A stretch of DNA of 64,000 nucleotides from Alphaproteobacteria bacterium (GCA_021775965.1 JAJFGV010000113.1:123768-187767), one strand, 5' to 3'. Counted from the first letter of the stretch, positions 44,095-53,560 are shown. Numbers and translations are program-made. Notes: generated from the sequence alone by a model not told the origin.

Positions 44095-47000
44095 CTAATT
44101 CTGCTCAAACAAAATCCGCCGCAAAATCCCCGGCGCCAGAACCGCCAGCGGGTTCACCACAACCTTCGGCTCGGTTGCTGTCCCTTCAATCGTATAAGTC
44201 GCGGCGAACACCCCGCCCGTGCCGCCGGTCAAAATATCTCCGACCAGCGGGATCGCACTAATAATCTCGTTGAGCCCGGACAGCGGAATAATCGTGCCGG
44301 CCACATCGACAGAGTTCACCGATTTATCGAACGTGCCATCAAATGTCAGCCCCAGTGAGTTGCCCGATGTCCGTCCGTTTTTGAGAACAAGCAACCCGCC
44401 CTTTTGCCGGTACAGCCAGTTGAAATCCCCTTCCATCTTGGTGAACGTCACACCTTCATCATTCAGCAGATTCAAAATACCGGGCAACGACAACGCACCA
44501 AGTAATTTCGCAAGGACTGGTGCCTTGATCACTTTAAAATCTGTAATCTCCACGATCCCGGTCAGGTTACGGTCATACACGCTGCGGATTGGTTCGCCAT
44601 ACGCCAACAATTTACCACCTACAATTTTGTCGTACACGCTGAATGCACGAAGCGCTGCACCTGCATCATCAGCCTCGAGACGAAACGTCCGCTTACCGCT
44701 TTCGTCAGGTTTGAAACGCAGATATATATCACCCTTGCCGGCAATTGCGTCCAGCTCCATCTGGTTAAATCGTCCCTCGCTGTTGATGTCAGCATAGATC
44801 TTGCCGTATTGCACCACCTCATGATCGGCAGTACGCATCGCATCAACCGCTACAGAAATCGCAACTGGCGGGTCGTCGTACTCTTTCTTCTCTTCCCCGT
44901 CATCATTGAGGAAAGGCCGCAAATCGAGAAACGGGCCGTTCATAATGATCTTGATACGACCACTATCCTCGATCTCAAACTCAAGCGCCGCTACGGTTTC
45001 GCCCATCGTAAAGCGGCTGATATTACCGCTTTTGAGCGCAGTTTCTTCGCCTTTCTGCATGAAAGCCATACTCGTTTCTTCCAACTTGAAACTCGGTGCC
45101 TGACCGGTCAGATTTTTGACCTCACGCAAAATTCCGTTCGTAAACATCGCCTTTAGCGACGCCGAGCCTTCTGCACCTGCTGGCTTTTCGTAGTCAAATG
45201 GCTTGGCAAAGAATCGTGCCGGTGTGACATCAACCTTAATATCAGCCTGCGCTGTATTGTTTGCAAACTCAGTATAACTCACATCAATTGGCACAGAGCC
45301 TTCGAGAAACTCATCAAGCACAACACCAAAATGCTGGCGCAAATTTGGATCGGCAACAATTTTGGCGGTGATTTTGCTTTTATATGGCTTGCCTTCACTC
45401 TCAAGATATTCCATCCAGGTGAGATCAACGGCGCGCCCTTCTAGCTTGCCCTTGCCCTTGATACTGGCCGCTTCATTGGTAACCTTCAACTTTAACGGCC
45501 CTTCGGTCAAAGCCAAGCCCTTCAATACATCCGGCACATAAACATCTTTTAAATCACCGCTGATATCAATGTTAAGCTGCTCTATTTTGAGATCTTTAAT
45601 CGTCGGGAAATTGAGGTTCACATCAAGCGCAACATGACCCTTTACCTGGCTCATATCAAATGGAACTTTCTTATGCAGATCAATCGGCTCTTTTGCCGCA
45701 TAAAGCATCGCCGTTTTTGCCGGACCATCGAGCTTGATATGAATATCGGCAACGCCTTTTCCTTCGGAGATAATGTTAATCAACTCAACCTCACCACCAA
45801 CAATCTTCATATCATCGAGCATGCCTTCCTCAACGATCACACTCAGTTTTTCTTCAGAATAATTAAACGTTCCCTTACCCTTGGCTTTCGTCACCGGCGA
45901 CAGCGGCGGGCGATAATTCACATCCATATTTTCAAATTCAAAATCAGCAAGAATATTCTGAGCATCAACATCCCATTCTCCAGCCCCATCCTGCGTCGCA
46001 ATCAAATCCAGAGAGGCCGAAGCATGCGTATAAGTTCCACCGGTAATATTATCAACGACCCAGGTTTTGCTGTTATCGTTTTTCAACGCCTCTGGCCAGA
46101 TCGGTCCGATATTGGCCTGCGGCAAATCTTTAATCTCAACCTTCACCGGGCCGGAGATTATTTTTTCGCCTTGTACAAATGCAGCCTGCGCCGCCACCGT
46201 CACATCGCGCAAAGTCAGTTGTAACTGCGCAATATCCAGCTTGCCTTGCTTGCTGTCATAGGACGCGTCAACTACGAAATCCTTATAGGGAACCGGCTCA
46301 GGCGAAAGATCGGGGCTGTACACACTTCCCAGCGCAGACGTTACATTCATCTTTACCTGTTCGGGCTGCAAATTACCGCCGAGCAAAGCTTCAACCCGTC
46401 CATCCAACACAATATTCTGATCATCCAGCATAGAAAGCTCTGGCACCTTGCCGGCAAAAATATGCGTGTCAAAGTTATTGAGAACCAACGCCACAGCCAC
46501 ATTCTTTTGCTCCCATGAAAAATCGGCATCGCCTTTGATATGCGACTTTTCGCCCTCGACATCAGGCAAATCAAAATACAGTGAGGCGCTGAGACCGGTT
46601 TTGGTGCTCAGAAAAGAGATGTCAAAATTCGGCAAAAACCAGGAAATACCAAGACCATGATCCTCCATCAACACACGAGCATGCTGAATTTCAAAGGCCC
46701 GCAAACCAGCCAGCGGCGAGGTCTCACCCTTTTCATCACCCGGATGCGCAATATATTGCAAAATGCGCGTGACCACATCAGTTTGCTGATCTATCTGTTG
46801 TTCGCTTTCTTCTGGCACATCACCAAAACCGATATCAATGCTGGAATCTTCACGGCGGATCACGCGCAAGGTCGGCTTTTTAAGAACCAGCGTTTTGAGA
46901 ACCACCTGCCCCAAAAGCAATCGACGCATCGATAAAGTCAGCGCCGCCTCGTCAACCGAAACAACAACAACTCCTTTATCATTAACGATACGGCCATTGC

Positions 47001-47313
47001 TGAGCCCAATAAAAATTGGCCCGGCCAAATCCGGCCAGTGCAAAAACACATTGTCCGTCTCGGCATGGACACCACGCTCCGGATCATACAAAGCGCTTTG
47101 GATATAATCTGTGGCAAACCCGATATTGAGCGGCGAAAGCGTTAAACGCCATAAAAATGCTCCGGTTGCCAGCCCAATAAAAATAAGGACAATAAGGAAG
47201 ACCCTAAAAGACGTGATCAGGCCGTGCTCTTTCTTAGCCTTCTTGGAAGCTTTTTTAGGGGGATTTTTCTTTTTCCCAGTTTCTTTGTTTTCGTCTTCGC
47301 TCAATTCAGCCAC
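44095..47313 (-). CDS. AsmA-like/YhdP-type inner-membrane protein, 1072 aa
   Basis: Large envelope protein of the AsmA/TamB-like superfamily with DUF3971 and AsmA_2-like parts, thought to take part in phospholipid transport to the outer membrane. A cytosolic basic tail (1-32), one membrane helix (about 33-54), then a long periplasmic beta-rich body. The C-terminal region GDFNWLYRQKGGLLVLKNGRTSGNSLGLTFDG and ISAIPLVGDILTGGTGGVFAATYTIEGTATEPKVVVNPLAVLAPGILRRI match the family end. Divergent from bcp. Assignment to this superfamily is good; the individual role is unknown. Confidence 0.9.
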   Translation of the reverse strand: MAELSEDENKETGKKKNPPKKASKKAKKEHGLITSFRVFLIVLIFIGLATGAFLWRLTLSPLNIGFATDYIQSALYDPERGVHAETDNVFLHWPDLAGPIFIGLSNGRIVNDKGVVVVSVDEAALTLSMRRLLLGQVVLKTLVLKKPTLRVIRREDSSIDIGFGDVPEESEQQIDQQTDVVTRILQYIAHPGDEKGETSPLAGLRAFEIQHARVLMEDHGLGISWFLPNFDISFLSTKTGLSASLYFDLPDVEGEKSHIKGDADFSWEQKNVAVALVLNNFDTHIFAGKVPELSMLDDQNIVLDGRVEALLGGNLQPEQVKMNVTSALGSVYSPDLSPEPVPYKDFVVDASYDSKQGKLDIAQLQLTLRDVTVAAQAAFVQGEKIISGPVKVEIKDLPQANIGPIWPEALKNDNSKTWVVDNITGGTYTHASASLDLIATQDGAGEWDVDAQNILADFEFENMDVNYRPPLSPVTKAKGKGTFNYSEEKLSVIVEEGMLDDMKIVGGEVELINIISEGKGVADIHIKLDGPAKTAMLYAAKEPIDLHKKVPFDMSQVKGHVALDVNLNFPTIKDLKIEQLNIDISGDLKDVYVPDVLKGLALTEGPLKLKVTNEAASIKGKGKLEGRAVDLTWMEYLESEGKPYKSKITAKIVADPNLRQHFGVVLDEFLEGSVPIDVSYTEFANNTAQADIKVDVTPARFFAKPFDYEKPAGAEGSASLKAMFTNGILREVKNLTGQAPSFKLEETSMAFMQKGEETALKSGNISRFTMGETVAALEFEIEDSGRIKIIMNGPFLDLRPFLNDDGEEKKEYDDPPVAISVAVDAMRTADHEVVQYGKIYADINSEGRFNQMELDAIAGKGDIYLRFKPDESGKRTFRLEADDAGAALRAFSVYDKIVGGKLLAYGEPIRSVYDRNLTGIVEITDFKVIKAPVLAKLLGALSLPGILNLLNDEGVTFTKMEGDFNWLYRQKGGLLVLKNGRTSGNSLGLTFDGTFDKSVNSVDVAGTIIPLSGLNEIISAIPLVGDILTGGTGGVFAATYTIEGTATEPKVVVNPLAVLAPGILRRILFEQN

Positions 47314-47379
47314 CCGTTAAGAAGTTGACCCTACCACTTATCTCTTTATGATCTTATCTTCAACCAGGGAGATTATTAA

Positions 47380-47859
47380 ATGTCAGAACTCAAGATCGGC
47401 AACAAAGCCCCCAGTTTTACCTTGCCCACAGATGGCGATGGTAAAATCACCTTATCGGACTTCAAAGGCGAGAAAGTCATCCTTTATTTCTATCCCAAAG
47501 ACGACACATCCGGCTGCACAGCTGAATCGTGTGATTTTCGTGATAACTTGCGAAAATTCAAGAATTTGGGCGTACAAATCATTGGCATTTCCAAGGACAG
47601 CGTCGCCAGCCATGATAAATTCAAAGCCAAATATGATCTCAATTTCCCGTTGGCCTCGGATGAAGATTGCAAAATCTGCGATCGCTATGGCGTCTGGAAA
47701 GAAAAATCGATGTATGGAAAGAAATATATGGGTATTGAGCGCTCAACCTTCCTGATCGATGAAGATGGCAAAATCGCACAAATATGGCGCAAAGTCAAAG
47801 TCACCGGCCATGTCGATGACGTTAAAGAAGCCGCCAAGGGCCTTGCGCAAGCGGCGTAA
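47380..47859 (+). CDS. bcp: Thioredoxin-dependent peroxiredoxin Bcp, 159 aa
   Basis: Thiol peroxidase of the BCP/PrxQ type. The peroxidatic and resolving cysteines are five apart in PKDDTSGCTAESCDFRD. TLPTDGDGKITLSDFKGEKVILYFYP and the final STFLIDEDGKI are typical. GGGAGATT precedes the ATG. Stops three bases before the convergent hydrolase gene. Confidence 0.95.
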   Translation: MSELKIGNKAPSFTLPTDGDGKITLSDFKGEKVILYFYPKDDTSGCTAESCDFRDNLRKFKNLGVQIIGISKDSVASHDKFKAKYDLNFPLASDEDCKICDRYGVWKEKSMYGKKYMGIERSTFLIDEDGKIAQIWRKVKVTGHVDDVKEAAKGLAQAA

Positions 47860-47862
47860 GTC

Positions 47863-48540
47863 TTAAGCAGCGATTGCCTTATCATCAACGTCAACCCTGC
47901 GGCCACCGCCGGCTTTGTTGAGATGATCATGGACATGCTGTGACAAAATATCAGTATGATCATGGAAGAAGTGATTGGCGCCATCTACGGTACGATGATC
48001 AATCGAAATGCCTTTTTGCTGGTGCAGTTTTTCAACGAATTTCTCAATTGATTCCTGCGGCACCACGTCATCCTTTTCACCATGCAGAATCAAACCCGAT
48101 GTCGGACACGGCGCAAGGAAGCTGAAATCATAAATATTGGCTGGCGGGGCAACAGAGATATAACCTTTAATCTCTGGCCTGCGCATCAAAAGCTGCATAC
48201 CGATCCAGGCACCGAATTCAAAACCGGCAATCCAGACATAAGGCGCATTGGGATTGATCTCCTGCATCCAGTCCAGCGCCGAAGCGGCATCGCTGAGCTC
48301 ACCTTCGCCACGGTCAAACATGCCTTGTGAGCGCCCAACACCACGGAAATTAAACCGCAGCGCCGAAAAACCGCGCGAGACAAAATTCTGAAACAATGCA
48401 TAATTGATTTTATTGTTCATCGTGCCGCCATGTTCGGGGCTGGGGTGCAGAACCAGCGCCAGCGGTGCATTTTTATACTTGGAATGAGAATAGCGGCCTT
48501 CGAGGCGTCCGGCCGGGCCGTTAAAAATTATCTCGGGCAT
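47863..48540 (-). CDS. Alpha/beta-hydrolase-fold protein with a changed nucleophile site, 225 aa
   Basis: Short alpha/beta hydrolase. LVLHPSPEHGGTMNNKI (oxyanion region), RFNFRGVGRSQG, LHGEKDDVVP (acid) and the late His of DGANHFFHDH. The nucleophile elbow GxSxG is GFEFG here (residues 106-110), so the expected Ser is a Glu. Either it is inactive or chemistry differs, or this sub-family normally has Glu. Divergent from the cysteine desulfurase gene. Confidence 0.85.
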   Translation of the reverse strand: MPEIIFNGPAGRLEGRYSHSKYKNAPLALVLHPSPEHGGTMNNKINYALFQNFVSRGFSALRFNFRGVGRSQGMFDRGEGELSDAASALDWMQEINPNAPYVWIAGFEFGAWIGMQLLMRRPEIKGYISVAPPANIYDFSFLAPCPTSGLILHGEKDDVVPQESIEKFVEKLHQQKGISIDHRTVDGANHFFHDHTDILSQHVHDHLNKAGGGRRVDVDDKAIAA

Positions 48541-48753
48541 AGATATCCCTTTTCACTTAATCGTTACAGACAAACAACAATATACATAAAACAGGAAAGA
48601 TTTTTGATTATCTCAAGCCCCTATTTTTAATATTGCATGATGTATATTGAAATTACCGCCACCTGTCTACAAAATTATTATAAACCATTGATAACTATGT
48701 GGATAATCCGGGTAAATTTTAATATGTCTTTTTAATCTGATTCGCTAAAAAAA

Positions 48754-48783
48754 TTGTAATTCTCAGTGAAAACCGCGTATATA
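48754..48783 (+). promoter_or_regulatory. Promoter for the cysteine desulfurase gene, leaderless layout
   Basis: TTGTAA (48754-48759), 18 bases, TATATA (48778-48783), seven bases, ATG. The -10 lies inside the imperfect inverted repeat AACCGC/GCGGGTT (48771-48790), which could be a regulator site. No Shine-Dalgarno is present. Confidence 0.45.
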
Positions 48784-48790
48784 GCGGGTT

Positions 48791-49918
48791 ATGAGCAAAC
48801 ACATCTATCTTGATTACAACGCCACAGCGCCCATCCGCCCCGAAGTCGCGGATGCGGTGAACCATGCCATGAAACAGCCCCATAACGCCTCGTCCGTGCA
48901 CCGTTTTGGTCAGGAGGGGCGTAAACTGGTTGAAGATGCACGGATAAAAGTCGCGGCGCTTGTGAACGCCCCGCCTGCACAGGTGATTTTCAATTCAGGG
49001 GCCACCGAAGGCAACAACACGGTGCTGCAACACTTTAAGGGAGAGCGTGTTCTGGTTTCCGCCATAGAGCACCCATCGATCTTGGAGGCAGCACCAAACG
49101 CTGAACAAATCCCCGTGACCAAAGACGGACTTGTCGATCTAGGTGCATTGGAAAAATTACTACAAGCAGAACCCAAACCCGCTTTGGTTTCCATGATGAT
49201 GGTGAATAATGAAACGGGTGCCATTCAACCAATACGAAACGTTTCGAATTTATGTAAGAAATACGGCGCGCTGGTGCATTGCGACGGGGTGCAGGCTGCG
49301 GGGAAAATTCCTATCGACATCACTGAGCTTGGCGCTGATTTTCTTACATTATCCTCACATAAAATCGGCGGACCGCAGGGCGTTGGCGCTTTGGTGCTTG
49401 GCCTATGTGGCATAACCCCAACCCTTCTTAGCGGCGGCGGCCAGGAAAAATCCGCCCGCGCAGGAACCGAAAATGTTGCCGGTATTGCCGGATTTGGTGC
49501 GGCAGCAGAACTGGCTGTAAAAGACCTCCCCGGCTATCAGAAACTAGAAAGCCTACGCTCCCGCCTGGAAAGCAAACTACCCAAGGGAACAATAATTCAT
49601 TCCTCCGATTCACCACGTGTGGCTGGGACATCGATGTTCTCCCTACCCGGCGATTCATCCGAAACACTGCTCATGGCCCTCGATCTCGAGGGTATCGCCA
49701 TCAGCAACGGCTCGGCTTGCTCCAGCGGCACCATCAAACCCAGTCATATTTTACAAGCTATGGGCGTCAGTGATAAAGAAACCGCTTCCGTCTTGCGCGT
49801 GTCGATGGGATGGGATACGAAAGAGGCCGATATTGACGGCTTTTTGAAAGCCCTGGGAAAAATTATGAACCGTATAGAAGAGACCAAAAGAAAAGAGAAG
49901 AGCGCCGCCCATGCCTAA
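48791..49918 (+). CDS. Cysteine desulfurase (NifS/IscS type), 375 aa
   Basis: PLP enzyme that releases sulfur from cysteine for Fe-S clusters and thiolated tRNA. YLDYNATAPIRPEV and FNSGATEGNNTVL are the start motifs, SSHKIGGPQGVGALVL contains the PLP Lys, and SNGSACSSGTIKPSHIL the persulfide Cys. A ferredoxin gene follows with 8 bases overlap, and mnmA, which needs sulfur relay, is 1 kb further. No iscU or iscA is adjacent, so an isolated desulfurase-ferredoxin unit. Confidence 0.95.
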   Translation: MSKHIYLDYNATAPIRPEVADAVNHAMKQPHNASSVHRFGQEGRKLVEDARIKVAALVNAPPAQVIFNSGATEGNNTVLQHFKGERVLVSAIEHPSILEAAPNAEQIPVTKDGLVDLGALEKLLQAEPKPALVSMMMVNNETGAIQPIRNVSNLCKKYGALVHCDGVQAAGKIPIDITELGADFLTLSSHKIGGPQGVGALVLGLCGITPTLLSGGGQEKSARAGTENVAGIAGFGAAAELAVKDLPGYQKLESLRSRLESKLPKGTIIHSSDSPRVAGTSMFSLPGDSSETLLMALDLEGIAISNGSACSSGTIKPSHILQAMGVSDKETASVLRVSMGWDTKEADIDGFLKALGKIMNRIEETKRKEKSAAHA

Positions 49919-50249
49919 AGTAACCTTCATTATGACAGACGGAACCCCCAAAGAAATCGAAGCGCCCGAAGACTGGTCACTGATGCAAATTGCCGTTGAT
50001 AATGGCATCGAGGAAATTGAGGGCGCCTGCGGCGGCGGCATGGCCTGCGCCACCTGTCACCTTTATGTGCATCCCGACTGGCAACAAAAAATGATTGATC
50101 AGGACAATGAAAAAACCGATGAAGAAGAAGATATGCTCGATCTGGCTTTTGAGCTGCGTGATAGTTCACGCCTCGGCTGTCAGATTAGATTAACGAAAGA
50201 CCTCGACGGCCTTGTCGTTGCCCTGCCGGGCGCCAAGACGGATTGGTAA
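49911..50249 (+). CDS. 2Fe-2S ferredoxin, 112 aa
   Basis: Adrenodoxin-type [2Fe-2S] protein: EGACGGGMACATCHLYV holds three cluster cysteines, and SRLGCQIRL the fourth. EEDMLDLAFELRDSSRLGCQ matches the vertebrate/bacterial Fdx for Fe-S assembly. Its ATG is inside the end of the desulfurase gene, so it is coupled and probably supplies electrons for cluster assembly. Confidence 0.95.
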   Translation: MPKVTFIMTDGTPKEIEAPEDWSLMQIAVDNGIEEIEGACGGGMACATCHLYVHPDWQQKMIDQDNEKTDEEEDMLDLAFELRDSSRLGCQIRLTKDLDGLVVALPGAKTDW

Positions 50250-50250
50250 G

Positions 50251-50874
50251 TTAAGTTGGATGGATGCCGATACAAGTCGTATGCCCGTCTGATAAACACA
50301 CTGAATAAGAATGCCCATTAATATCCCACGCTCTGAGAGCAGGAACAGCTTGGCTGGCACTATCAACAATCGTACATATATGTTTTAAGTACTCTAAATC
50401 TTCCTGCCCTAGCGACGATAATAAAACCTTTACCGCGTCAGCAAGGCCATCCTTATTAATCAGAATACAAGGGATCAAGTCAGAACACCCTTCCCTCATT
50501 CTAGCTTTGTTTTCAGCCAAAGCTGTAAACGTTTCCGCTAACGTACCTTCCGATCCTCCCATCGCGACTAAGGCATTGGCTGTCATAAACTCGACAGTTC
50601 TTATGGCTTCGTTACCCACGCGAGAAAGTTTAATACCGATAGGGTATTTAATTTCCTGCCTATAATAAGCTTTCGAGACAAAAGCAGTAAGAGTACCGCC
50701 AGCTTTTAAAACTGACAGCCCAAGGCGATCCATTGGACCATTTTGCCCATTAATACCACCAGAAATAACATGATAGCCCGCCTCAGCAAGATCGTGCCCC
50801 AAAACAATAGCTTCCGGATCACGTATAGGATGGGGGCAAGAACCCAGACAAACTGCAACTTTAGTACTTTTCAT
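50251..50874 (-). CDS. LOG-family (TIGR00725-like) putative lysine-decarboxylase fold protein, 207 aa
   Basis: Rossmann-type protein of the LOG/phosphoribohydrolase-like family. The early VAVCLGSCPHPIRDPEAIVLGHDLAEAGYHVISGG is the nucleotide-binding part, and ALVAMGGSEGTLAETFTAL is the position of the PGGxGTxxE signature with changes (MGGSEGTLAE). Activity on nucleotides is a family guess. The C-terminal 60 residues are unusual. Divergent from mnmA. Confidence 0.75.
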   Translation of the reverse strand: MKSTKVAVCLGSCPHPIRDPEAIVLGHDLAEAGYHVISGGINGQNGPMDRLGLSVLKAGGTLTAFVSKAYYRQEIKYPIGIKLSRVGNEAIRTVEFMTANALVAMGGSEGTLAETFTALAENKARMREGCSDLIPCILINKDGLADAVKVLLSSLGQEDLEYLKHICTIVDSASQAVPALRAWDINGHSYSVCLSDGHTTCIGIHPT

Positions 50875-50940
50875 TTTCTTTCTCTACTATTTCCAATAAT
50901 GAAAGAAATATACATATTTCACTTTCCCTAATCAAGTTTA

Positions 50941-50969
50941 TTGTGTTTTTGCTGCTAAACCCCTATATT
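50941..50969 (+). promoter_or_regulatory. Promoter for mnmA, leaderless layout
   Basis: TTGTGT (50941-50946), 17 bases, TATATT (50964-50969), seven bases, ATG at 50977. No ribosome site lies in between. Based on motif spacing. Confidence 0.45.
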
Positions 50970-50976
50970 CCCCACC

Positions 50977-52098
50977 ATGAACAGCCTTGGAATCAACAAA
51001 GACCCGAAAGACACACGGGTGGTGGTCGCCATGTCGGGTGGCGTGGACAGCTCCGTCGCCGCGGCGCTTTTGCATGAGCAAGGCTATGATGTTGTCGGCG
51101 TGACGCTGCAGTTGTTCGATTACGGTGAGGCCGTGGCCAAAAGCAAAACCTGCTGCGCCGGTCAGGATATTTATGATGCGAAACGTGTTGCCGAGGAACG
51201 CGGATTTCCGCATTACGTTCTCAACTATGAGAGTAATTTCCGTGAAAGCGTGATTGACGATTTTGCCGATAGTTATTTACGCGGTGAAACACCAATCCCC
51301 TGCGTGCGTTGCAATCAAAGCGTTAAATTCCGTGACCTGCTTGAAGTCGCCAATGATCTCGGCGCCGATTGTATGGCCACCGGTCATTACATCCAGAGAA
51401 AAACAAATGGAAGCGGGGCAGAGCTCCACCGCGCCATTGACGACACCAAAGACCAGAGCTATTTCCTCTTTGCCACGACGCAGAAACAACTCGAATACTT
51501 ACGCTTTCCCCTTGGTGGCTGGGACAAAAGCGTGACCCGTGATCATGCCGAACGTTTGGGCCTGACCAATGCCGACAAACCTGATTCACAAGACATATGT
51601 TTTGTCCCGCATGGCGATTACGCAAAAGTGGTGAAGAAACTACGTCCTGAATCCGAAAACCCTGGCGACATCGTTCATGTCGATGGGCGCGTTCTCGGAC
51701 AACATAAAGGCATCATTCACTACACGATCGGACAGCGCAAAGGCATTGGCATTGGTGGCGGCGTATCCGAAAACAACGACCCGTTTTATGTGGTTTCCAT
51801 CGATGCGCAGGACAATAAAGTTATCGTCGGTCCGAAAGAAGCCCTTGCTCGAAACACCATCGAAGTCGCCGAATGCAACTGGCTACAAAATGATATCCAG
51901 AACGGCACCGCTATAGAGGTAAAATTCCGCTCAGTAATGAAACCAGTACCGGCCAAGCTTTTCATCAAGCCTGAAAGCGCCGAAATCCATCTGGCCGCGC
52001 CCCAATACGGCATTGCCCCCGGCCAGGCCGCTGTTTGCTACGAAGGTGGACGGGTTATTGGTGGTGGCTGGATTACGGCTACAAAGAACAGTTCTTGA
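50977..52098 (+). CDS. mnmA: tRNA 2-thiouridylase MnmA, 373 aa
   Basis: Thiolates U34 of tRNA-Lys, -Glu and -Gln with sulfur from a cysteine desulfurase. PP-loop [29 protein letters not shown], the catalytic pair Cys in [16 protein letters not shown] and [14 protein letters not shown], and the C-terminal beta-barrel are complete. Length is normal. An elongator-type tRNA gene follows after 47 bases in the same direction. The desulfurase gene is 1 kb upstream. Confidence 0.97.
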   Translation: MNSLGINKDPKDTRVVVAMSGGVDSSVAAALLHEQGYDVVGVTLQLFDYGEAVAKSKTCCAGQDIYDAKRVAEERGFPHYVLNYESNFRESVIDDFADSYLRGETPIPCVRCNQSVKFRDLLEVANDLGADCMATGHYIQRKTNGSGAELHRAIDDTKDQSYFLFATTQKQLEYLRFPLGGWDKSVTRDHAERLGLTNADKPDSQDICFVPHGDYAKVVKKLRPESENPGDIVHVDGRVLGQHKGIIHYTIGQRKGIGIGGGVSENNDPFYVVSIDAQDNKVIVGPKEALARNTIEVAECNWLQNDIQNGTAIEVKFRSVMKPVPAKLFIKPESAEIHLAAPQYGIAPGQAAVCYEGGRVIGGGWITATKNSS

Positions 52099-52145
52099 CA
52101 AAAACCCCCTATAAAAGCGATAAAACCACTTCAAATGATACGTAT

Positions 52146-52221
52146 GGCGGTATAGCTCAGGGGTTAGAGCAGTGGAATCATAATCCATGTGTCGGAAGTT
52201 CAAATCTTCCTACCGCTACCA
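52146..52221 (+). tRNA. tRNA-Met (CAU), elongator type
   Basis: Acceptor GGCGGTA/TACCGCT (G-U at the first pair), D arm GCTC/GAGC, anticodon stem GTGGA/TCCAT with loop ATCATAA giving CAU, T arm GGAAG/CTTCC around TTCAAAT, and encoded CCA. 76 bases. CAU can also be tRNA-Ile2 (lysidine); the loop ATCATAA and GGAATCATAATCC context resemble alphaproteobacterial elongator Met. tilS in this window would act on the Ile2 type. Confidence 0.9.
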
Positions 52222-52713
52222 CTACCTTCGCCCGCGTGTTTCCGTATCGGTTCTAAATTCCTGGACAGTGAGACTACCATCACCATTTTTATCCATCGCG
52301 CTGTAGCGCCTGCCGAAATAATTATAATATTCAGCTTTTGAAACCATACCGTCTTCATTGCTATCCGCATTATGCAGGCGGTTTTTTAATTGCTTGGCAC
52401 GCCGTTCGGCAAACGCGCCATATGTTTCCTGATTGTCTTCAACAAAACCGCCAAGCAAGCCCTGCTGCTCACCTTGCGAGAGACTACCATCTGCATCGCT
52501 ATCAGCCCGCTTGAATTGCCCTATAACCATTGCACGCTGTTCTTCCCTTTGCAGAATTTTATCCTGATTGGCATCATAGGGTGCCATAAAGACCATCCGC
52601 TGATCATATTTTCTTTGCAAAGCTGCCGGAACTGAATCTTCCTCCGCCTGCGCAGAATAGGTAAAAAGAAATGCTGGCAAGCCCGCCACCACAAATAACA
52701 ACACCTTCAACAT
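52222..52713 (-). CDS. Exported protein with four EF-hand motifs
   Basis: About 163 aa. Signal peptide ends YSAQA. Calcium loops: DANQDKILQREE, DSDADGSLSQGE, DSNEDGMVSKAE and DKNGDGSLTVQE, spread in two pairs. The ATG at 52713 is chosen because AAAGGAGG is at the right distance; an ATG at 52719 overlaps it. The stop codon touches the tRNA-Met 3' end. Periplasmic calcium binding is expected. Confidence 0.88.
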   Translation of the reverse strand: MLKVLLFVVAGLPAFLFTYSAQAEEDSVPAALQRKYDQRMVFMAPYDANQDKILQREEQRAMVIGQFKRADSDADGSLSQGEQQGLLGGFVEDNQETYGAFAERRAKQLKNRLHNADSNEDGMVSKAEYYNYFGRRYSAMDKNGDGSLTVQEFRTDTETRGRR

Positions 52714-52789
52714 AATCATCCTCCTTTGCAGAACCGTTTTTTCCTGCTAAATAATATGGCTTTTAAAGCACCGAAGACAAGGAAATCTC

Positions 52790-53038
52790 ATGGACAAGCC
52801 CAAAATAGCCGGAAACGCCCCGATTGAAGTCGATTTAGAAGAGGGCAAACTGTACTCTTTTTGCACCTGTGGCCGCTCAGAAAACCAGCCTTTCTGCGAT
52901 GGTTCCCACAAAGAAACTGAATTCCGCTCACATAAATTCACAGCAGAAAAGACCGGTAAGGCGTGGCTATGCATGTGCAAACACACGGGCAACAAACCCT
53001 TTTGTGATGGTACCCATTCGAAAGTTTGTGAAGAATAA
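52790..53038 (+). CDS. CDGSH iron-sulfur protein with two motifs, 82 aa
   Basis: Two CDGSH-type domains: FCTCGRSENQPFCDGSHKE (about 24-42) and LCMCKHTGNKPFCDGTHSK (61-79), each with three Cys and one His binding a [2Fe-2S] cluster. The family usually has such double forms in Proteobacteria. Role in electron or cluster transfer is not known here. Stop abuts the convergent HPt-like gene stop. Confidence 0.93.
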   Translation: MDKPKIAGNAPIEVDLEEGKLYSFCTCGRSENQPFCDGSHKETEFRSHKFTAEKTGKAWLCMCKHTGNKPFCDGTHSKVCEE

Positions 53039-53560
53039 TCAGCTATATTTATCGATGGCGATTTTGACGACCTTCTTCAGCTCATCTGCCATCGGGCCAT
53101 CTGCTTCTTCCGTTCCCTGCTTGAACGCCACCTGCATCGCATCAAGATGCGCCTGAATAATCACGCGCTGCGCTTCCATATTCAATTCTGTTTCATGAAT
53201 ATAATCGCGCAGAGATTCAGCAAAATACGCCGTTAGATCATAGCCGCACATAGATCCGATATCTTTTATTTCATGCGCCAGCGTAAAAATAGCCCTTGAA
53301 GTATTCTCACGTTCTTTGGACTCGGGCATATCCCGCATTTCTTCCCAGAGTTTACCGAGCTCGCTTAAATAACCGCCAATCGCATTGGGGCATTCAGCAC
53401 ACAAAGCGACAATCATCGCATCCGCTTCTTCAATGGCCTTCTCATCAATATGGCCCGGACGATCATCCTTTTCCCGCCCGAGTTTGGCCTTCAAACGGTT
53501 GATACGGTTATAAATTTCAACCGATTTGTCCAGATTATCATTGTCATCAGAGCTTTTCAT
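53039..53560 (-). CDS. HPt-like helical protein, 173 aa
   Basis: All-helical. TLAHEIKDIGSMCGYDLTAYFAESLRDYI (about residues 92-120) resembles the H-x-x-K-G motif of histidine phosphotransfer proteins (HEIKDIG; G spaced as in HPt). A Cys-rich bit ALCAECPNAIGG precedes it. It overlaps the end of the receiver gene by 14 bases, so they are one operon. Phosphotransfer between the two is inferred. Confidence 0.65.
   Translation of the reverse strand: MKSSDDNDNLDKSVEIYNRINRLKAKLGREKDDRPGHIDEKAIEEADAMIVALCAECPNAIGGYLSELGKLWEEMRDMPESKERENTSRAIFTLAHEIKDIGSMCGYDLTAYFAESLRDYIHETELNMEAQRVIIQAHLDAMQVAFKQGTEEADGPMADELKKVVKIAIDKYS

Noticed and set aside
44014..44358. 114-codon plus-strand frame at the AsmA-like 3' end
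   Set aside because: Antisense to a well-supported family end and without ribosome site or similarity.
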